Assembly: GCA_015655075.1 (NCBI GenBank)
Contig: JAATFT010000091.1
Coordinates: 62,001 to 126,000, forward strand
Source of the DNA: Clostridiales bacterium
GTDB taxonomy: Bacteria; Bacillota; Clostridia; Lachnospirales; Lachnospiraceae
Direction of reading: 5' to 3'
DNA: 64,000 bases
The position numbers and the translations under genes were made by a program. The notes under the pieces are model-generated. The model had not been told where the DNA came from and ran no database searches. It worked only from the letters and a program-made list of their open reading frames with translations. This document shows positions 10,678 to 20,600 of this stretch, in pieces. How positions within the stretch are numbered: the first letter of the stretch is position 1; each line of letters opens with the position of its first letter.

Positions 10678-10880
10678 AGTTCCTCATTTCTTTCCTATAT
10701 TCCCTATTTAATTATAATTCATGATTAAGTTAATACATATAATGAAGTATTTATGATTACACTTTTAATTATATGAACAATTTGTCAAGATGTCAATCAT
10801 AATTATGCAGAGTATAGGACAAATGCAAGAAGGAAAATAATCCCATGACCGGGACAGCTTCGGGATTCTGCAATTCATTA

Positions 10881-11342
10881 TTATTCATCGGAATATTTAG
10901 AATCAATTGCCAACAGTTCTTCCGTATTTCTGGCTTGTAATAATTCACCAACTAACTCTTCATTCATCAATAATGTTGCTAATTTCTCCATATTCTGAAG
11001 ATGTATATTGTGATCAACTGACGCAAGAACAAAGAAAATACGTGCATCTTTTTCCGGATTGCCTTCTTCAAAATGGACTGGTTCTTCCACTTTCATAAAA
11101 CTAATTGCTGTATCGTTTACCCCTACCGCGCCTTCCTGTGAGTGAGGCATTGCAACATCAGGAATTAGCACAATATACGGGCCGTATTTTTTTACACATT
11201 CAATGATAGAATTAACATATTCCCGCTCAATTGTCTTATCCTTAATAAGCGGTTGACAGGAAGCTTCGATTGCTTCCTCCCATGTATCAAATTTCTGGCG
11301 AAAACATACTCTGTTCTTTTCAACAATTTCTTTAATTAACAT
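10881..11342 (-). CDS. ulaC: PTS EIIA, ascorbate/mannitol (UlaC) type
   Basis: YGPYIVLIPDVAMPHSQEGAVGVNDTAISF; start set at MLIKEIVEKN because the upstream ORF extension lies in a dispersed repeat. Confidence 0.85.
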   Translation of the reverse strand: MLIKEIVEKNRVCFRQKFDTWEEAIEASCQPLIKDKTIEREYVNSIIECVKKYGPYIVLIPDVAMPHSQEGAVGVNDTAISFMKVEEPVHFEEGNPEKDARIFFVLASVDHNIHLQNMEKLATLLMNEELVGELLQARNTEELLAIDSKYSDE

Positions 11343-11389
11343 GCTTATTCCTCCCACAGCTATAAGAAAGAGACCGGCAAGCCAGACTC

Positions 11390-11494
11390 TGGCGCTTGGT
11401 CGCTTCGCGGCATGATACCCTGCAAGCGTCATGCGCATCCCCCGGCGGAGCGTATTTTATGCAATAGGATACAATCTTCTATTGCATAAAATAC
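11390..11494 (+). repeat. Dispersed structured repeat 'GCGCAT-AAGCG', copy 2, plus perfect 16-bp inverted repeat
   Basis: ggcgcttggtcgcttcgcggcatgataccctgcaagcgtcatgcgcatcc; then gtattttatgcaatag-N11-ctattgcataaaatac. Confidence 0.75.
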
Positions 11495-11496
11495 AC

Positions 11497-12555
11497 TTAT
11501 AATATGGACCGATAAGGAACATTGGGTTCGTCGGTAAAGCAGTCCTCAAAGCCTCTGCGATAATGATATTGCAGTTTATCCTTATCATCCGGATATACAA
11601 ATTTACCGCCTACATCCCAAAGAAAAGGTTTAAACTTATAATTCAAAACATATTTTTTACAATTATATAATAACATAATTTCCGCGGGATCGGCTTTAAA
11701 ATTAGTCCACACATCATAATGCAACGGAATAACCACTTTTGTCTGTAATGCTTCTGCCATTCTTAATATATCAACAGAAGTCATCTTATCCTGGTTCCCG
11801 ACAGGATTCTCACCATATGACCCGAAAGCAACATCTATGTCATAATCCTTGCCATGCTTAGCATAATATACCGAATAATGGGAGTCGCCGCTATGATATG
11901 CATTACCGCCCGGCGTTTTAATCAGATAGTTAACTGCCTTTTCATCCAAATCGGTCGGGCATATGCCTGCCAGAGGTTTATCAGAGGTTACCAGGCACGT
12001 ACGGTCAAAAGAATCCAAAACAACAATTTCGACATCCTTAATCTTTATAACATCCCCCGGCTTCACAGTGATACAACGTTCTTCCGGGACGCCATAATCC
12101 AGCCACTTCTTAACACTTTCTCTTGGTCCAATAAAAGGAACATTACTGTCGCAATTTTTCAAGACAGCTGCAGCAAAATACGGATCAATATGGTCATTAT
12201 GAAAGTGTGTAGACAGAACTGCATCCACCTTCGTTACTGCAAAGGGATCATATACAATCATTGCAGCTCTTAAATTAGGCTGGGTTAATCTGCCTCCTGT
12301 CATATTTCTCATTTGATGATACTCATCCATATATTTATTCTTCTGGGTTCTCTTTCCATTTCCGAACCATAAATCAACAGCAATATTCGTATTATTTTCA
12401 GTTTTAAGCCAAATTGCAGTACAGCCTAACCACCACATAGCAACGGTCCCTTTTTCAACAGCCGTCCCATCAATCTCTTCGTTTAACCATGTTCCCCATT
12501 CCGGGAAGGCGCCCAGAATCCATTTTTCTCTTGTTATTTCATCAATTTTACTCAT
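11497..12555 (-). CDS. ulaG: L-ascorbate-6-phosphate lactonase (UlaG), MBL fold
   Basis: [78 protein letters not shown]. Confidence 0.92.
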   Translation of the reverse strand: MSKIDEITREKWILGAFPEWGTWLNEEIDGTAVEKGTVAMWWLGCTAIWLKTENNTNIAVDLWFGNGKRTQKNKYMDEYHQMRNMTGGRLTQPNLRAAMIVYDPFAVTKVDAVLSTHFHNDHIDPYFAAAVLKNCDSNVPFIGPRESVKKWLDYGVPEERCITVKPGDVIKIKDVEIVVLDSFDRTCLVTSDKPLAGICPTDLDEKAVNYLIKTPGGNAYHSGDSHYSVYYAKHGKDYDIDVAFGSYGENPVGNQDKMTSVDILRMAEALQTKVVIPLHYDVWTNFKADPAEIMLLYNCKKYVLNYKFKPFLWDVGGKFVYPDDKDKLQYHYRRGFEDCFTDEPNVPYRSIL

Positions 12556-12854
12556 AGAATCTTCCTTTCTTAAAATTCATTAAAAGTTCATTTATTAATA
12601 TATTTTGAATTATTTATAGCATTAAACATATATTACAATATTTTATGATTTATTTCAATATGTTTTTATGAACATTAATCAATTTATATGATTTTTTATT
12701 ATCATTTTAATAAATGCATCAATAAGGGCTACCGTACTTTCTGGAAATAAGTCTCATCGGCAGCCATCTGAAGGGAAATGTTGATGTTATACAGGTTCTT
12801 TAAAACCTGCGAAGTTTTCAGAAGGGCAAAGGTCCGTTTTGAATTTCTGATATT

Positions 12855-13140
12855 TGGGAGAATGGCTGTCATCAAAGGCCCGCTGCTTGAGAGGGATATA
12901 TTTAGCCATAAAGATTGAAATGCCCGAAGGCATATGCTTGTGGATGAAGGCATGGCTTTGGAATGAAATGTGCTTACAGACAATGGGCATGCCGATATCG
13001 CGTAATAAACTGCTTTATCAGAACCAATGCCCATCCTGGCTATATGAAATAGAAGACGGCTGTACAAAAATTAAAATAATTATTCCGGCAAATGGCTTGC
13101 AAAACATATCCCGTGCCAGAAGGTTCCGTGTTCAAAGTTA
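12855..13140 (+). pseudogene. Decayed fragment(s) with short match to the GH106-like glycosidase C-terminus
   Basis: aaatgcccgaaggcatatgcttgtgga(t/c)ga(a/g)ggcatggc(t/a)ttgg(g)a matches 3931-3973 (NARRHMLVDEGMAL); stop follows. Confidence 0.55.
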
Positions 13141-13186
13141 GGTCAGTATATAGTAATCTACCAATGAAAAAGCAATAACTCTAGGT

Positions 13187-14290
13187 TTAAGCGTACCTAT
13201 GTTTTCTTAAACTTCTCAGAAAGTTTTCTGCAACTTCTCTCATTGCGTCCTCCGCCTGGGGATACAATCCTATTTTATCCATAAATGCATGATCCATACC
13301 GTTATAACGAATCATCCGAACCGGTACGCCGGCCTCCTTCAGCTTTTTGCCATAGGCTTCTCCTTCCACTCTTAAGTAATCATATTCGGCGGTAACGATT
13401 AACGCCGGAGGAAGCAGGGACACATCATCCGCAAATATGGGAGAAACATATTCATTTTCAGCGAGTTCTCTATTTCCGTTTAAATACAATCCAATGATAA
13501 GGTCCGCACTCTTTCCCAGAGCCGTTACCGATTCCGTGATTAATTCATCTCCTCCTTTTATGCAATAAGAATCCATACACCATTCGTATCCGGGCCGCAG
13601 CATGCCAATGTCCACCACCGGATAGAGCATTGCCTGGAATTTTATCATATTGCTGCCTGAATTCTTATCTTTTAACGCACACACAGCCGCTAAATTTCCT
13701 CCGGCACTGTCACCGCAGACACCGATTTTTTCTTTGTCAATATTTATTAAATGACTATTATTATATACCCAGGATACGGCATCAAAGCAGTCCTCAAAGC
13801 CTTGGGGAAAAGGATGCTCCGGAGCCAGACGATAGTCTACGGAAACAACGGCCGCCCCGGCGTATTGGGCGATACATTTGCAGGGGTTTTCCACACATTT
13901 AAGGCTGCCTCCGAAAAAACCTCCGCCATGAAAAAATAGAATACACGGTCTTTTCTTATCTTCCTTGGGAATATAGATTTTCACAGGCAGATTTCCATTT
14001 TTCCCCTGGATTGTTCTACCCATGCTTCGAATCGTGCCGTCTGTCACATCCTTGTTAGGCCATCCCATACCGGCTCTGATATCCACAATGGTTCTCTTAT
14101 AATCAAATTCCGTATTGATTTCTTTCTCCCTTTTTCTTACTTCCAACACCCGGGGATCAAAAACTCCTTCTTCTTCAAGATCGGGTATTCTCTTTACCAT
14201 AATCTCCAATCCTTGTTCGCAGATTATTCTTGTCTCTTTTTTCAATCTGTTTAATAATTCCTGATAGTTTTTCTCCATGTGGGCACACAC
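13187..14290 (-). CDS. Alpha/beta hydrolase, HSL-type esterase/acetyl-hydrolase
   Basis: LFFHGGGFFGG oxyanion motif, GVCGDSAGGNLAAV nucleophile elbow, DHAFMD. Confidence 0.9.
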   Translation of the reverse strand: MCAHMEKNYQELLNRLKKETRIICEQGLEIMVKRIPDLEEEGVFDPRVLEVRKREKEINTEFDYKRTIVDIRAGMGWPNKDVTDGTIRSMGRTIQGKNGNLPVKIYIPKEDKKRPCILFFHGGGFFGGSLKCVENPCKCIAQYAGAAVVSVDYRLAPEHPFPQGFEDCFDAVSWVYNNSHLINIDKEKIGVCGDSAGGNLAAVCALKDKNSGSNMIKFQAMLYPVVDIGMLRPGYEWCMDSYCIKGGDELITESVTALGKSADLIIGLYLNGNRELAENEYVSPIFADDVSLLPPALIVTAEYDYLRVEGEAYGKKLKEAGVPVRMIRYNGMDHAFMDKIGLYPQAEDAMREVAENFLRSLRKHRYA

Positions 14291-14390
14291 CTTTCCTATA
14301 TAGCGCAGCTAATCCTTTACGGTAATTAACCTGGCCAGAAGCCGGTCCAAACTATCTCTTTTTGTTTATTATATTTACAAGCAGAAAGAG

Positions 14391-15395
14391 TTACGCTGCG
14401 ACTACAACATTTTTCTTGCTCTTTTTCGTTTTTACCGCCCTTTGATATTTGTCAAACCCGATCGCCGCAAGCAGTACCACACCTTTTACAATATATTGAA
14501 TATATTGATTCCATCCGGCAAGCTGCATACCGTTTTCTATTATCGCCAGGATAAAAACACCTACAACAAGTCCCCACATCTTTCCTTCCCCGCTGTTGAA
14601 GGAGATACCGCCCAGAATCGCCGCCGTCATACCTGTCATTTCAGTTCCCGGACCAACCGTTGAATTCGTGGTTCCCTGCTTGGATATCAGAATAAATGCG
14701 GCGATTGCAATAAACATACCGCTGATCACAAATGTAGATATTCGCATAAAATGCGTGTTTATGCCTGCAAGACGTGTGGCCTCCGGGTTTCCTCCCATTG
14801 CTTTGACAAACCTTCCATAATAGGTAAAATTATAAACTATGCTGGCTATCAGCACCGATATAATTGCCAGCCAAACATCCGTGTTAATTCCTAAAAAGGC
14901 AGATTTCGTAATCAACCGAAAGCTTTCCGGAAAGTTTGAGTACGCGCTCCCTTTGGAAATCAAATAAGAAACGCCTTGGAATACCGTAGTTGTTGCGATT
15001 GTAACAACCAAAGCATCGATTTTTAAAATTACCGCAACCGTTCCGTTGATAAAGCCGAACAGCATGCCAAGTAATATACCGCAAAGCATTGCGGCAATGG
15101 GGCTGAAGCCTTTTGTGGTCATGAGCAACGCCGTTAAAACACCTACAGCCGAGATCTGATAACCTACCGATAAATCCAATGAACCGCTCATCATTACGAA
15201 GGATAATCCCACCGCAACAATTATGACATGGGAATTCTGTATAATTAAATTTTTAAGATTCAGCAGTGTCAAAAAGGAAGGCGCAATCATTGTAAAGATA
15301 ATCATTAATCCGATTAATACAAAAAACATGGCATATTTTTTCACAATTCCGGTAAATTTATTTTTAATCATTTCTTGTTTATTAATTTGATTCAT
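14391..15395 (-). CDS. Sugar ABC transporter permease, RbsC-like
   Basis: MMSGSLDLSVGYQISAVGVLTALL, GRFVKAMGGNPEATRLAGI, LGGISFNSGEGKMWG. Confidence 0.92.
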   Translation of the reverse strand: MNQINKQEMIKNKFTGIVKKYAMFFVLIGLMIIFTMIAPSFLTLLNLKNLIIQNSHVIIVAVGLSFVMMSGSLDLSVGYQISAVGVLTALLMTTKGFSPIAAMLCGILLGMLFGFINGTVAVILKIDALVVTIATTTVFQGVSYLISKGSAYSNFPESFRLITKSAFLGINTDVWLAIISVLIASIVYNFTYYGRFVKAMGGNPEATRLAGINTHFMRISTFVISGMFIAIAAFILISKQGTTNSTVGPGTEMTGMTAAILGGISFNSGEGKMWGLVVGVFILAIIENGMQLAGWNQYIQYIVKGVVLLAAIGFDKYQRAVKTKKSKKNVVVAA

Positions 15396-15406
15396 TCAAA
15401 TCCTCC

Positions 15407-16888
15407 TTATAATCCTGAAGCCAACTCCAATATTCTGCTTTGTGAAAACTCTTCCTTTTTTAATTCTCCTTTGATTTTTCCTTCATAGAGCACTAAAATG
15501 CGGTCACTCATTCCGATAAGCTCTTCCATCTCCGATGTAATCATAATAATACCGTTGCCCTGTTGTGCAAGCTCCGATATAATACGGTATATCTCCTGTT
15601 TGGCGCCCACATCGATTCCCCTTGTAGGTTCGTCAAAAATAATTATTTTACATTCGGCCGCCAACGTCTTTCCTAATACAACTTTTTGTTGATTCCCGCC
15701 GCTTAGATTACCGACTATTTGTTCCGTACTTGGGGTTTTTATTCTGAGTTTTTCTATATAGTAATCCGTAATACGATTTTCTTCTCTTTTATTAATAATT
15801 CCGAATCTGGAAATTTTTTTCAAGCAGGAAAGCGATATATTGGTTTTAACTGACCTGCCCATTAAACATCCCTGCTGCTTTCTGTCCTCCGGGATCAAAC
15901 CGATGCCGTATTTGATTGCCGCCGCCGGGGAATTTATTTTTACTTTTTTACCATAAATGTAAATATTGCCGGATTCCATTTTATCCGCGCCATAGATCAA
16001 TCGGATCAGTTCTGTTCTTCCTGCTCCTACAAGTCCTGCCAGGCCAAGAATTTCACCCCGGTTTACTTCGAATGAGATATTATTGTCTCCGTTGCCGCAG
16101 ACTCCTTCCGCTTTTAACAATACTTCCTGCCGACGCCCTTCTCGTACGGGAAAGCTTTCTTTTAATTCCCGGCCAATCATATGATGCACCAGCACTTTCC
16201 TGTTTGTCCCTGCTGTTTCCAGAGTTGTAATATATTTTCCGTCTCTCATAATTGTAACTTTATCGGAAATCTGAAATATTTCTTCCATTCTGTGGCTGAT
16301 ATAAATAATTGCAGTGCCTTGCTGCTTTAATTTTTCTATCACTTTAAACATCTTTTCCACTTCGGAAACAGACAGCGGCGCGGAAGGCTCATCCATAATT
16401 AGAATCCTGACATTTCTTGAGATAGCCTTGGATATTTCAACTATCTGCTGCTTTGAAGACGGCAAGGTATATACAGGCGCATTGGGGTCAATGTCAATGT
16501 CAAATAATTTAAATGCTTCCGTCGCTTTTTCTCTCATACGTTTATAATTTACTTTCGCTCCATACCTTTCGCCGAAACAGATATTTTCTGCAACCGTCAG
16601 GCAGCCGATCAGATTAAACTCCTGGTAAATAACCTCAACCCCGTATTCTTTCGCAATTTGAGGTGTTAATTGAGAATAGACTTTACCATCCTCAAAACTG
16701 ATTTTACCACCCGGGTCAGGAGTAATCGCACCTGCAATTATTTTAATCAAAGTTGACTTGCCCGCACCGTTTTCCCCTAACAGGGCATGAACTTCCCCGG
16801 CATAAAATTCTATGGGAAAATTATCCAGTGCCAAAACTCCGGGATATGTTTTAGATATATTATTTAGGCTTAATACTTTCTTTTTCAA
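15407..16888 (-). CDS. Sugar ABC transporter ATP-binding protein, RbsA/MglA-like (tandem NBDs, canonical motifs)
   Basis: GENGAGKSTLIKI, NLSGGNQQKVVLGKTLAAECKIIIFDEPTRGIDVGAKQEIY; TTG start after GGAAAGAGGG preferred over upstream ORF start. Confidence 0.92.
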   Translation of the reverse strand: MKKKVLSLNNISKTYPGVLALDNFPIEFYAGEVHALLGENGAGKSTLIKIIAGAITPDPGGKISFEDGKVYSQLTPQIAKEYGVEVIYQEFNLIGCLTVAENICFGERYGAKVNYKRMREKATEAFKLFDIDIDPNAPVYTLPSSKQQIVEISKAISRNVRILIMDEPSAPLSVSEVEKMFKVIEKLKQQGTAIIYISHRMEEIFQISDKVTIMRDGKYITTLETAGTNRKVLVHHMIGRELKESFPVREGRRQEVLLKAEGVCGNGDNNISFEVNRGEILGLAGLVGAGRTELIRLIYGADKMESGNIYIYGKKVKINSPAAAIKYGIGLIPEDRKQQGCLMGRSVKTNISLSCLKKISRFGIINKREENRITDYYIEKLRIKTPSTEQIVGNLSGGNQQKVVLGKTLAAECKIIIFDEPTRGIDVGAKQEIYRIISELAQQGNGIIMITSEMEELIGMSDRILVLYEGKIKGELKKEEFSQSRILELASGL

Positions 16889-16949
16889 TTGAATAGTACC
16901 CTCTTTCCTGTCAAGAGGTTGCCAAAGGACAACCTCTTTTGTAGTCTGT

Positions 16950-18182
16950 TTATTCAAAAAATGCAGAAGTTTCAGGCAATTCATTGTTATATAATGTCTG
17001 AACCGTATCCGTTTGGTCCTCATTAAGCGTTAAATATCCTAAATCTTCCCATTGCTGCAGCGGAACTTCTTCCCCCTTTGCCGATGCGGATACTGTATCA
17101 ATGATTGTTTGTACAATATTACCATTTGTCATAACACCGCGTACCAATGAAGTATTATCGGCACTTTGCTTAATACGTTCCACATTACTATCCGTTAAGT
17201 CTGCGCCAAACACAGCCAGTTTGGATAAATCTTCCTTGATAACACCGCTGCTTACAAGACCCAGCATTTTTTCGCTTGCTCCTACGGCCGCTGACCCTGC
17301 ATAGCACATTACTGCTTTTACATCCTGATTTACCCCGTTATCTGCCGTTACCAGTAAATCAAGTGCATCTTGAGCGTCAATTTCCGCACCGATTGTTCTA
17401 TTGCTGATTTCGATTAACTTAACTTTTTCATTATAAAACGGGTTTAATTGTGCTTTCCCATTGTCATCCAGAATCAGTCCGCCGGTAGGCTCATCAACCG
17501 CTTTTTCCTGTCCGTCCTTATCCGTATATGTCACCGCATCCCCTTCCGTCTTTACATATTTTCCGGTTGTTAAATCTACTTTTCTCAAAAACCTTTCTGC
17601 TATGATTTTCATGCCTGCGGAGCGTTTTACCATATCCGGAATAAGGCTTTGCTCAAAAACAGCCACCTTGATTTCACCTTTACCGGCATCAGGAAACGTT
17701 TTATCAACCCAGGCACTAACCATGGGCGCCATCATGGTACCCATTATAAATTCATCACACTGAACAAAAGCCGTGGCCGTTCCTTCCCCTGTATTATTAT
17801 GGCTTACAACCGTCTTAATACCGGAATCCGTTGCCTGCTGCATTACATCATGAAAGGCTGCGGCATCTCCGGCGGGGAATACGTACAGGATATCCACCCC
17901 CTGAGTGGTAAAGTTCTGAATCTGCTTAACCATGGTCTGCGTATCATCATTGGCATTTGTTACCTGCACGGAATAGCCTTCCTCTTCCAGGGCTGCCTGC
18001 ACCTGGTCTCCTATCAGCAGAAAAAATTCGCTTCCCTCAGGTATGCAAATCCCTGCCGTTTTTTTGCCGTCATCCTTTTTTGCCACCGCTTCCGATGAAC
18101 TCCCATCGTCAATTTTTGTGCATGCAGACAGTATCGTCAGGAGCATCACAAAAGCCATGGCAACCGAAATCTTCCTTTTCAT
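16950..18182 (-). CDS. Sugar ABC transporter substrate-binding lipoprotein, periplasmic-binding-protein type 1
   Basis: MKRKISVAMAFVMLLTILSACTK lipobox; EEGYSVQVTNANDDTQTMVKQIQNFTTQGVDILYVFPA. Confidence 0.9.
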   Translation of the reverse strand: MKRKISVAMAFVMLLTILSACTKIDDGSSSEAVAKKDDGKKTAGICIPEGSEFFLLIGDQVQAALEEEGYSVQVTNANDDTQTMVKQIQNFTTQGVDILYVFPAGDAAAFHDVMQQATDSGIKTVVSHNNTGEGTATAFVQCDEFIMGTMMAPMVSAWVDKTFPDAGKGEIKVAVFEQSLIPDMVKRSAGMKIIAERFLRKVDLTTGKYVKTEGDAVTYTDKDGQEKAVDEPTGGLILDDNGKAQLNPFYNEKVKLIEISNRTIGAEIDAQDALDLLVTADNGVNQDVKAVMCYAGSAAVGASEKMLGLVSSGVIKEDLSKLAVFGADLTDSNVERIKQSADNTSLVRGVMTNGNIVQTIIDTVSASAKGEEVPLQQWEDLGYLTLNEDQTDTVQTLYNNELPETSAFFE

Positions 18183-18279
18183 AAAATCCCTCCTAGAATT
18201 TATTTGTATGATAATAATATCCTTGAAAGCTTTTTTATACAATGCAACAGATTACAGAATGTGTGCAAAAAATACAGAT

Positions 18280-18352
18280 AGGGCCGTTGCAAAACAGCTT
18301 CAACAAACCCTATCCTTTTCCGGGATAAATTAAGCTATTTTTCAGCAGCCCC
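18280..18352. repeat. ~73-bp MITE-like repeat, copy 2; overlaps the 3' end of the 18335-19795 gene
   Basis: agggccgttgcaaaacagctt ... aagctatttttcagcagcccc, imperfect inverted termini of ~21 bp; aligns with 4098-4167. Confidence 0.65.
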
Positions 18353-19795
18353 ATAAAAAAATGTCTTAAATTCACTCATATTATATTTACCTTTTATCCT
18401 GCCGTCCGATATAAACATAAAGCTGTCCGCTATGATTTGCACTCTGTTCATATTTGAGGCAAATATACCTATTGACATACCATTTTGCGCAAGTCTTTTT
18501 AGCTGGTTTTCAATTAGCAGATAGTCATTATAATCAACAACTTCCTCCGGATTTTTGCATAGTAACACTCTTGCCTTTTTGAGTTCAATTTCATATAAAA
18601 GCATATTAATCTTTTCCTTTTGGCTAAGATGCCTGCAGCTGTCCGTATCCCCCCAGCCGCCGGCCCATTTAAGAAAATCATTTTTAACAAACTGAACCCT
18701 GGATTTTTTGATAAAGCCAAAAACAGAGAATTTTTTGTGCTGGGATAAGCACAGATTATCACTCAGACTAAGACATTCGACAATTTTATTTTCCGTATTA
18801 AAGTCTTCGGTAAGTAGGAAATTAGAATTTTTTTTCGTTCGTTTGTCATACAGATTATCATTAATATAAATATCCGCGCTAAAACATTTATTCTCATTGT
18901 TAAACCATTGAAACAGCAGTTGGTTCGTGTCTTTTAAAATATCTATAATCAATACAATTTCACCTTTATTTATTTGTAATTGGCTGTTCTTAAGGCCTTC
19001 TCCATGCAGGTCCATAACCTTAAACTGGACATTATCGCATTTAAACTTCTCTGTGGGGTAATGGAAATTTAATCTTGAGTCTTCAAACAAAATCTTTTGC
19101 GGATCGATTTGATTACGCCTCATATTCTTAATTACTTTTACCGATTTACCGTTTACGAGAAAAATAATCCGGTCCGCATACATCTGAATCTTTTCCACCT
19201 GGTAGCCTGAGATGATAAACGACACGCCTTTCTTACGTAATTTCTCAATGATACGTATTAAATATATATATTCTTCGTTGGGATAACCCGTCAAAATATC
19301 ATCGATAAAAATAACCTTTGCACCCAGTATGTATGCCTTTATAATTTCAATAATATAGTGCCCTTCTTCTGTTAATTTACCTACTTTAGTTAATGGTGAT
19401 ATAGAAATGCCCAGTTCTTCGAAATTCTGAACCACTTGTTTATAAATGGGTCCTTGTTTAAGCCATACTTTTTTCTGATTATGTTTCTTAACAACAAATA
19501 TATTGTCTAAAATGGATAACGTATCAATCAGGGCAGAGTTTTTTTGCACTAAAAAAACTTTGCCCTGTTTATTTAATTCTCTCATATCTGCTTTCTTCTC
19601 ATTAAAAAATATACTTCCTTCTGTGGGAGCTTCCTTACCGCTTAATATATTCAGCACCGTAGATTTCCCGGAATCATGAAGTCCGATAATTCCCATAACT
19701 TCACCTTCATAGAGATTCATATTAAAATCTTTCAATACCTGGAAATCCTCATAGCTTTTCCTTAAATGCGATGCTCTAATTATTTCTTTTCTCAT
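18335..19795 (-). CDS. Degenerate RbsA-like tandem ABC ATPase; likely regulatory pseudo-ATPase
   Basis: NBD1 keeps GLHDSGKST but has LTEEGHYIIEI for the signature, VIFIDDILTG for Walker B-Glu, and SG for the H-loop SH; NBD2 has no Walker A and LSQKEKINM/RVLLCKNPEEVVD. Intact 486-aa ORF. Confidence 0.75.
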   Translation of the reverse strand: MRKEIIRASHLRKSYEDFQVLKDFNMNLYEGEVMGIIGLHDSGKSTVLNILSGKEAPTEGSIFFNEKKADMRELNKQGKVFLVQKNSALIDTLSILDNIFVVKKHNQKKVWLKQGPIYKQVVQNFEELGISISPLTKVGKLTEEGHYIIEIIKAYILGAKVIFIDDILTGYPNEEYIYLIRIIEKLRKKGVSFIISGYQVEKIQMYADRIIFLVNGKSVKVIKNMRRNQIDPQKILFEDSRLNFHYPTEKFKCDNVQFKVMDLHGEGLKNSQLQINKGEIVLIIDILKDTNQLLFQWFNNENKCFSADIYINDNLYDKRTKKNSNFLLTEDFNTENKIVECLSLSDNLCLSQHKKFSVFGFIKKSRVQFVKNDFLKWAGGWGDTDSCRHLSQKEKINMLLYEIELKKARVLLCKNPEEVVDYNDYLLIENQLKRLAQNGMSIGIFASNMNRVQIIADSFMFISDGRIKGKYNMSEFKTFFYGAAEK

Positions 19796-19826
19796 ACAGT
19801 CCCCTTTTTACACGCCGGCCTGTAAT

Positions 19827-20597
19827 TCATTGTACCAATAAAAACGGGAAATGTATCTCAACATCCGTTCCTATACCCTCCAGGCTGGAAATGGTAAGTC
19901 CGTATTCATCACCATAGAACAGCTGTATACGCCGGTTAATATTATACAGTGCAATCCCATTACTTTTTTCATTGTTTTTAAGATTTTCAGCATCCTGTTT
20001 CTTAAGCAGATTATTACAGAGGCTTTCCAGCTTCTTCCTGTTCATTCCTATACCGTTATCGGAAATAAGCAGATTAATATGACGAATAGTTTTAATAATT
20101 TCAATTTTGATAAAAGCATTTTTTCTGGTTCTTTCAAAACCATGGACAATCGCATTTTCGATAACAGGCTGGAGGGTAAGCTTAGGAATCAGTGCGTCAA
20201 ATACTTCCTGTTCCTGCTCGTCATAAAGGACTTCAATCTGAAACCTGTTGTGAAAACGGTATTGCTGTATTTTAACATAATTGTTGACATTTTCCAGCTC
20301 TTCACGAAGCGTTACCACATTGCTTTTTGTGTTAATACTGTAACGGAAAAATTTTGATAAAGCCTCCGTTGTATCAGCTATCTCGGGCACATCGTAGATT
20401 AAAGCCTGTCCCCTGATACACTCCAGCGCATTATATAGAAAATGCGGGTTAATCTGACCCTGCAGCATGGTTATATCCATATGTTTCTTTAACAGTTCCT
20501 GCTCCAATTCATGATTGAGCTTAGATTGCTCCTGCATCTGTTTTTCCTCTATCAGTTTATTTAATTTTTGTTCCGTGAGAATGAAGATTTTTTTCAT
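19827..20597 (-). CDS. Cytosolic LytS/His_kinase-family sensor kinase core without sensor or TM region
   Basis: MDITMLQGQINPHFLYNALECIRG phospho-acceptor box; ENAIVHGFE and ISDNGIGMNR; 256 aa; ATG lies 3 bp after the RR stop. Confidence 0.88.
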   Translation of the reverse strand: MKKIFILTEQKLNKLIEEKQMQEQSKLNHELEQELLKKHMDITMLQGQINPHFLYNALECIRGQALIYDVPEIADTTEALSKFFRYSINTKSNVVTLREELENVNNYVKIQQYRFHNRFQIEVLYDEQEQEVFDALIPKLTLQPVIENAIVHGFERTRKNAFIKIEIIKTIRHINLLISDNGIGMNRKKLESLCNNLLKKQDAENLKNNEKSNGIALYNINRRIQLFYGDEYGLTISSLEGIGTDVEIHFPFLLVQ

Positions 20598-20600
20598 AAA

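Noticed and set aside
11343-11438. N-terminal extension of the EIIA ORF (MRMTLAGYHAAKRPSARVWLAGLFLIAVGGIS)
   Set aside because: Encoded by dispersed repeat copy 2; the family start MLIKEIVEKN at 11342 fits better
12729-13067. 112-aa and 67-aa minus ORFs
   Set aside because: Antisense to decayed glycosidase-like remnants; low-complexity, no domain signature
15407-17023. Longer RbsA-like ORF starting at 17023
   Set aside because: Would overlap the binding-protein stop region at 16950; the TTG at 16888 has a good Shine-Dalgarno and matches family N-termini
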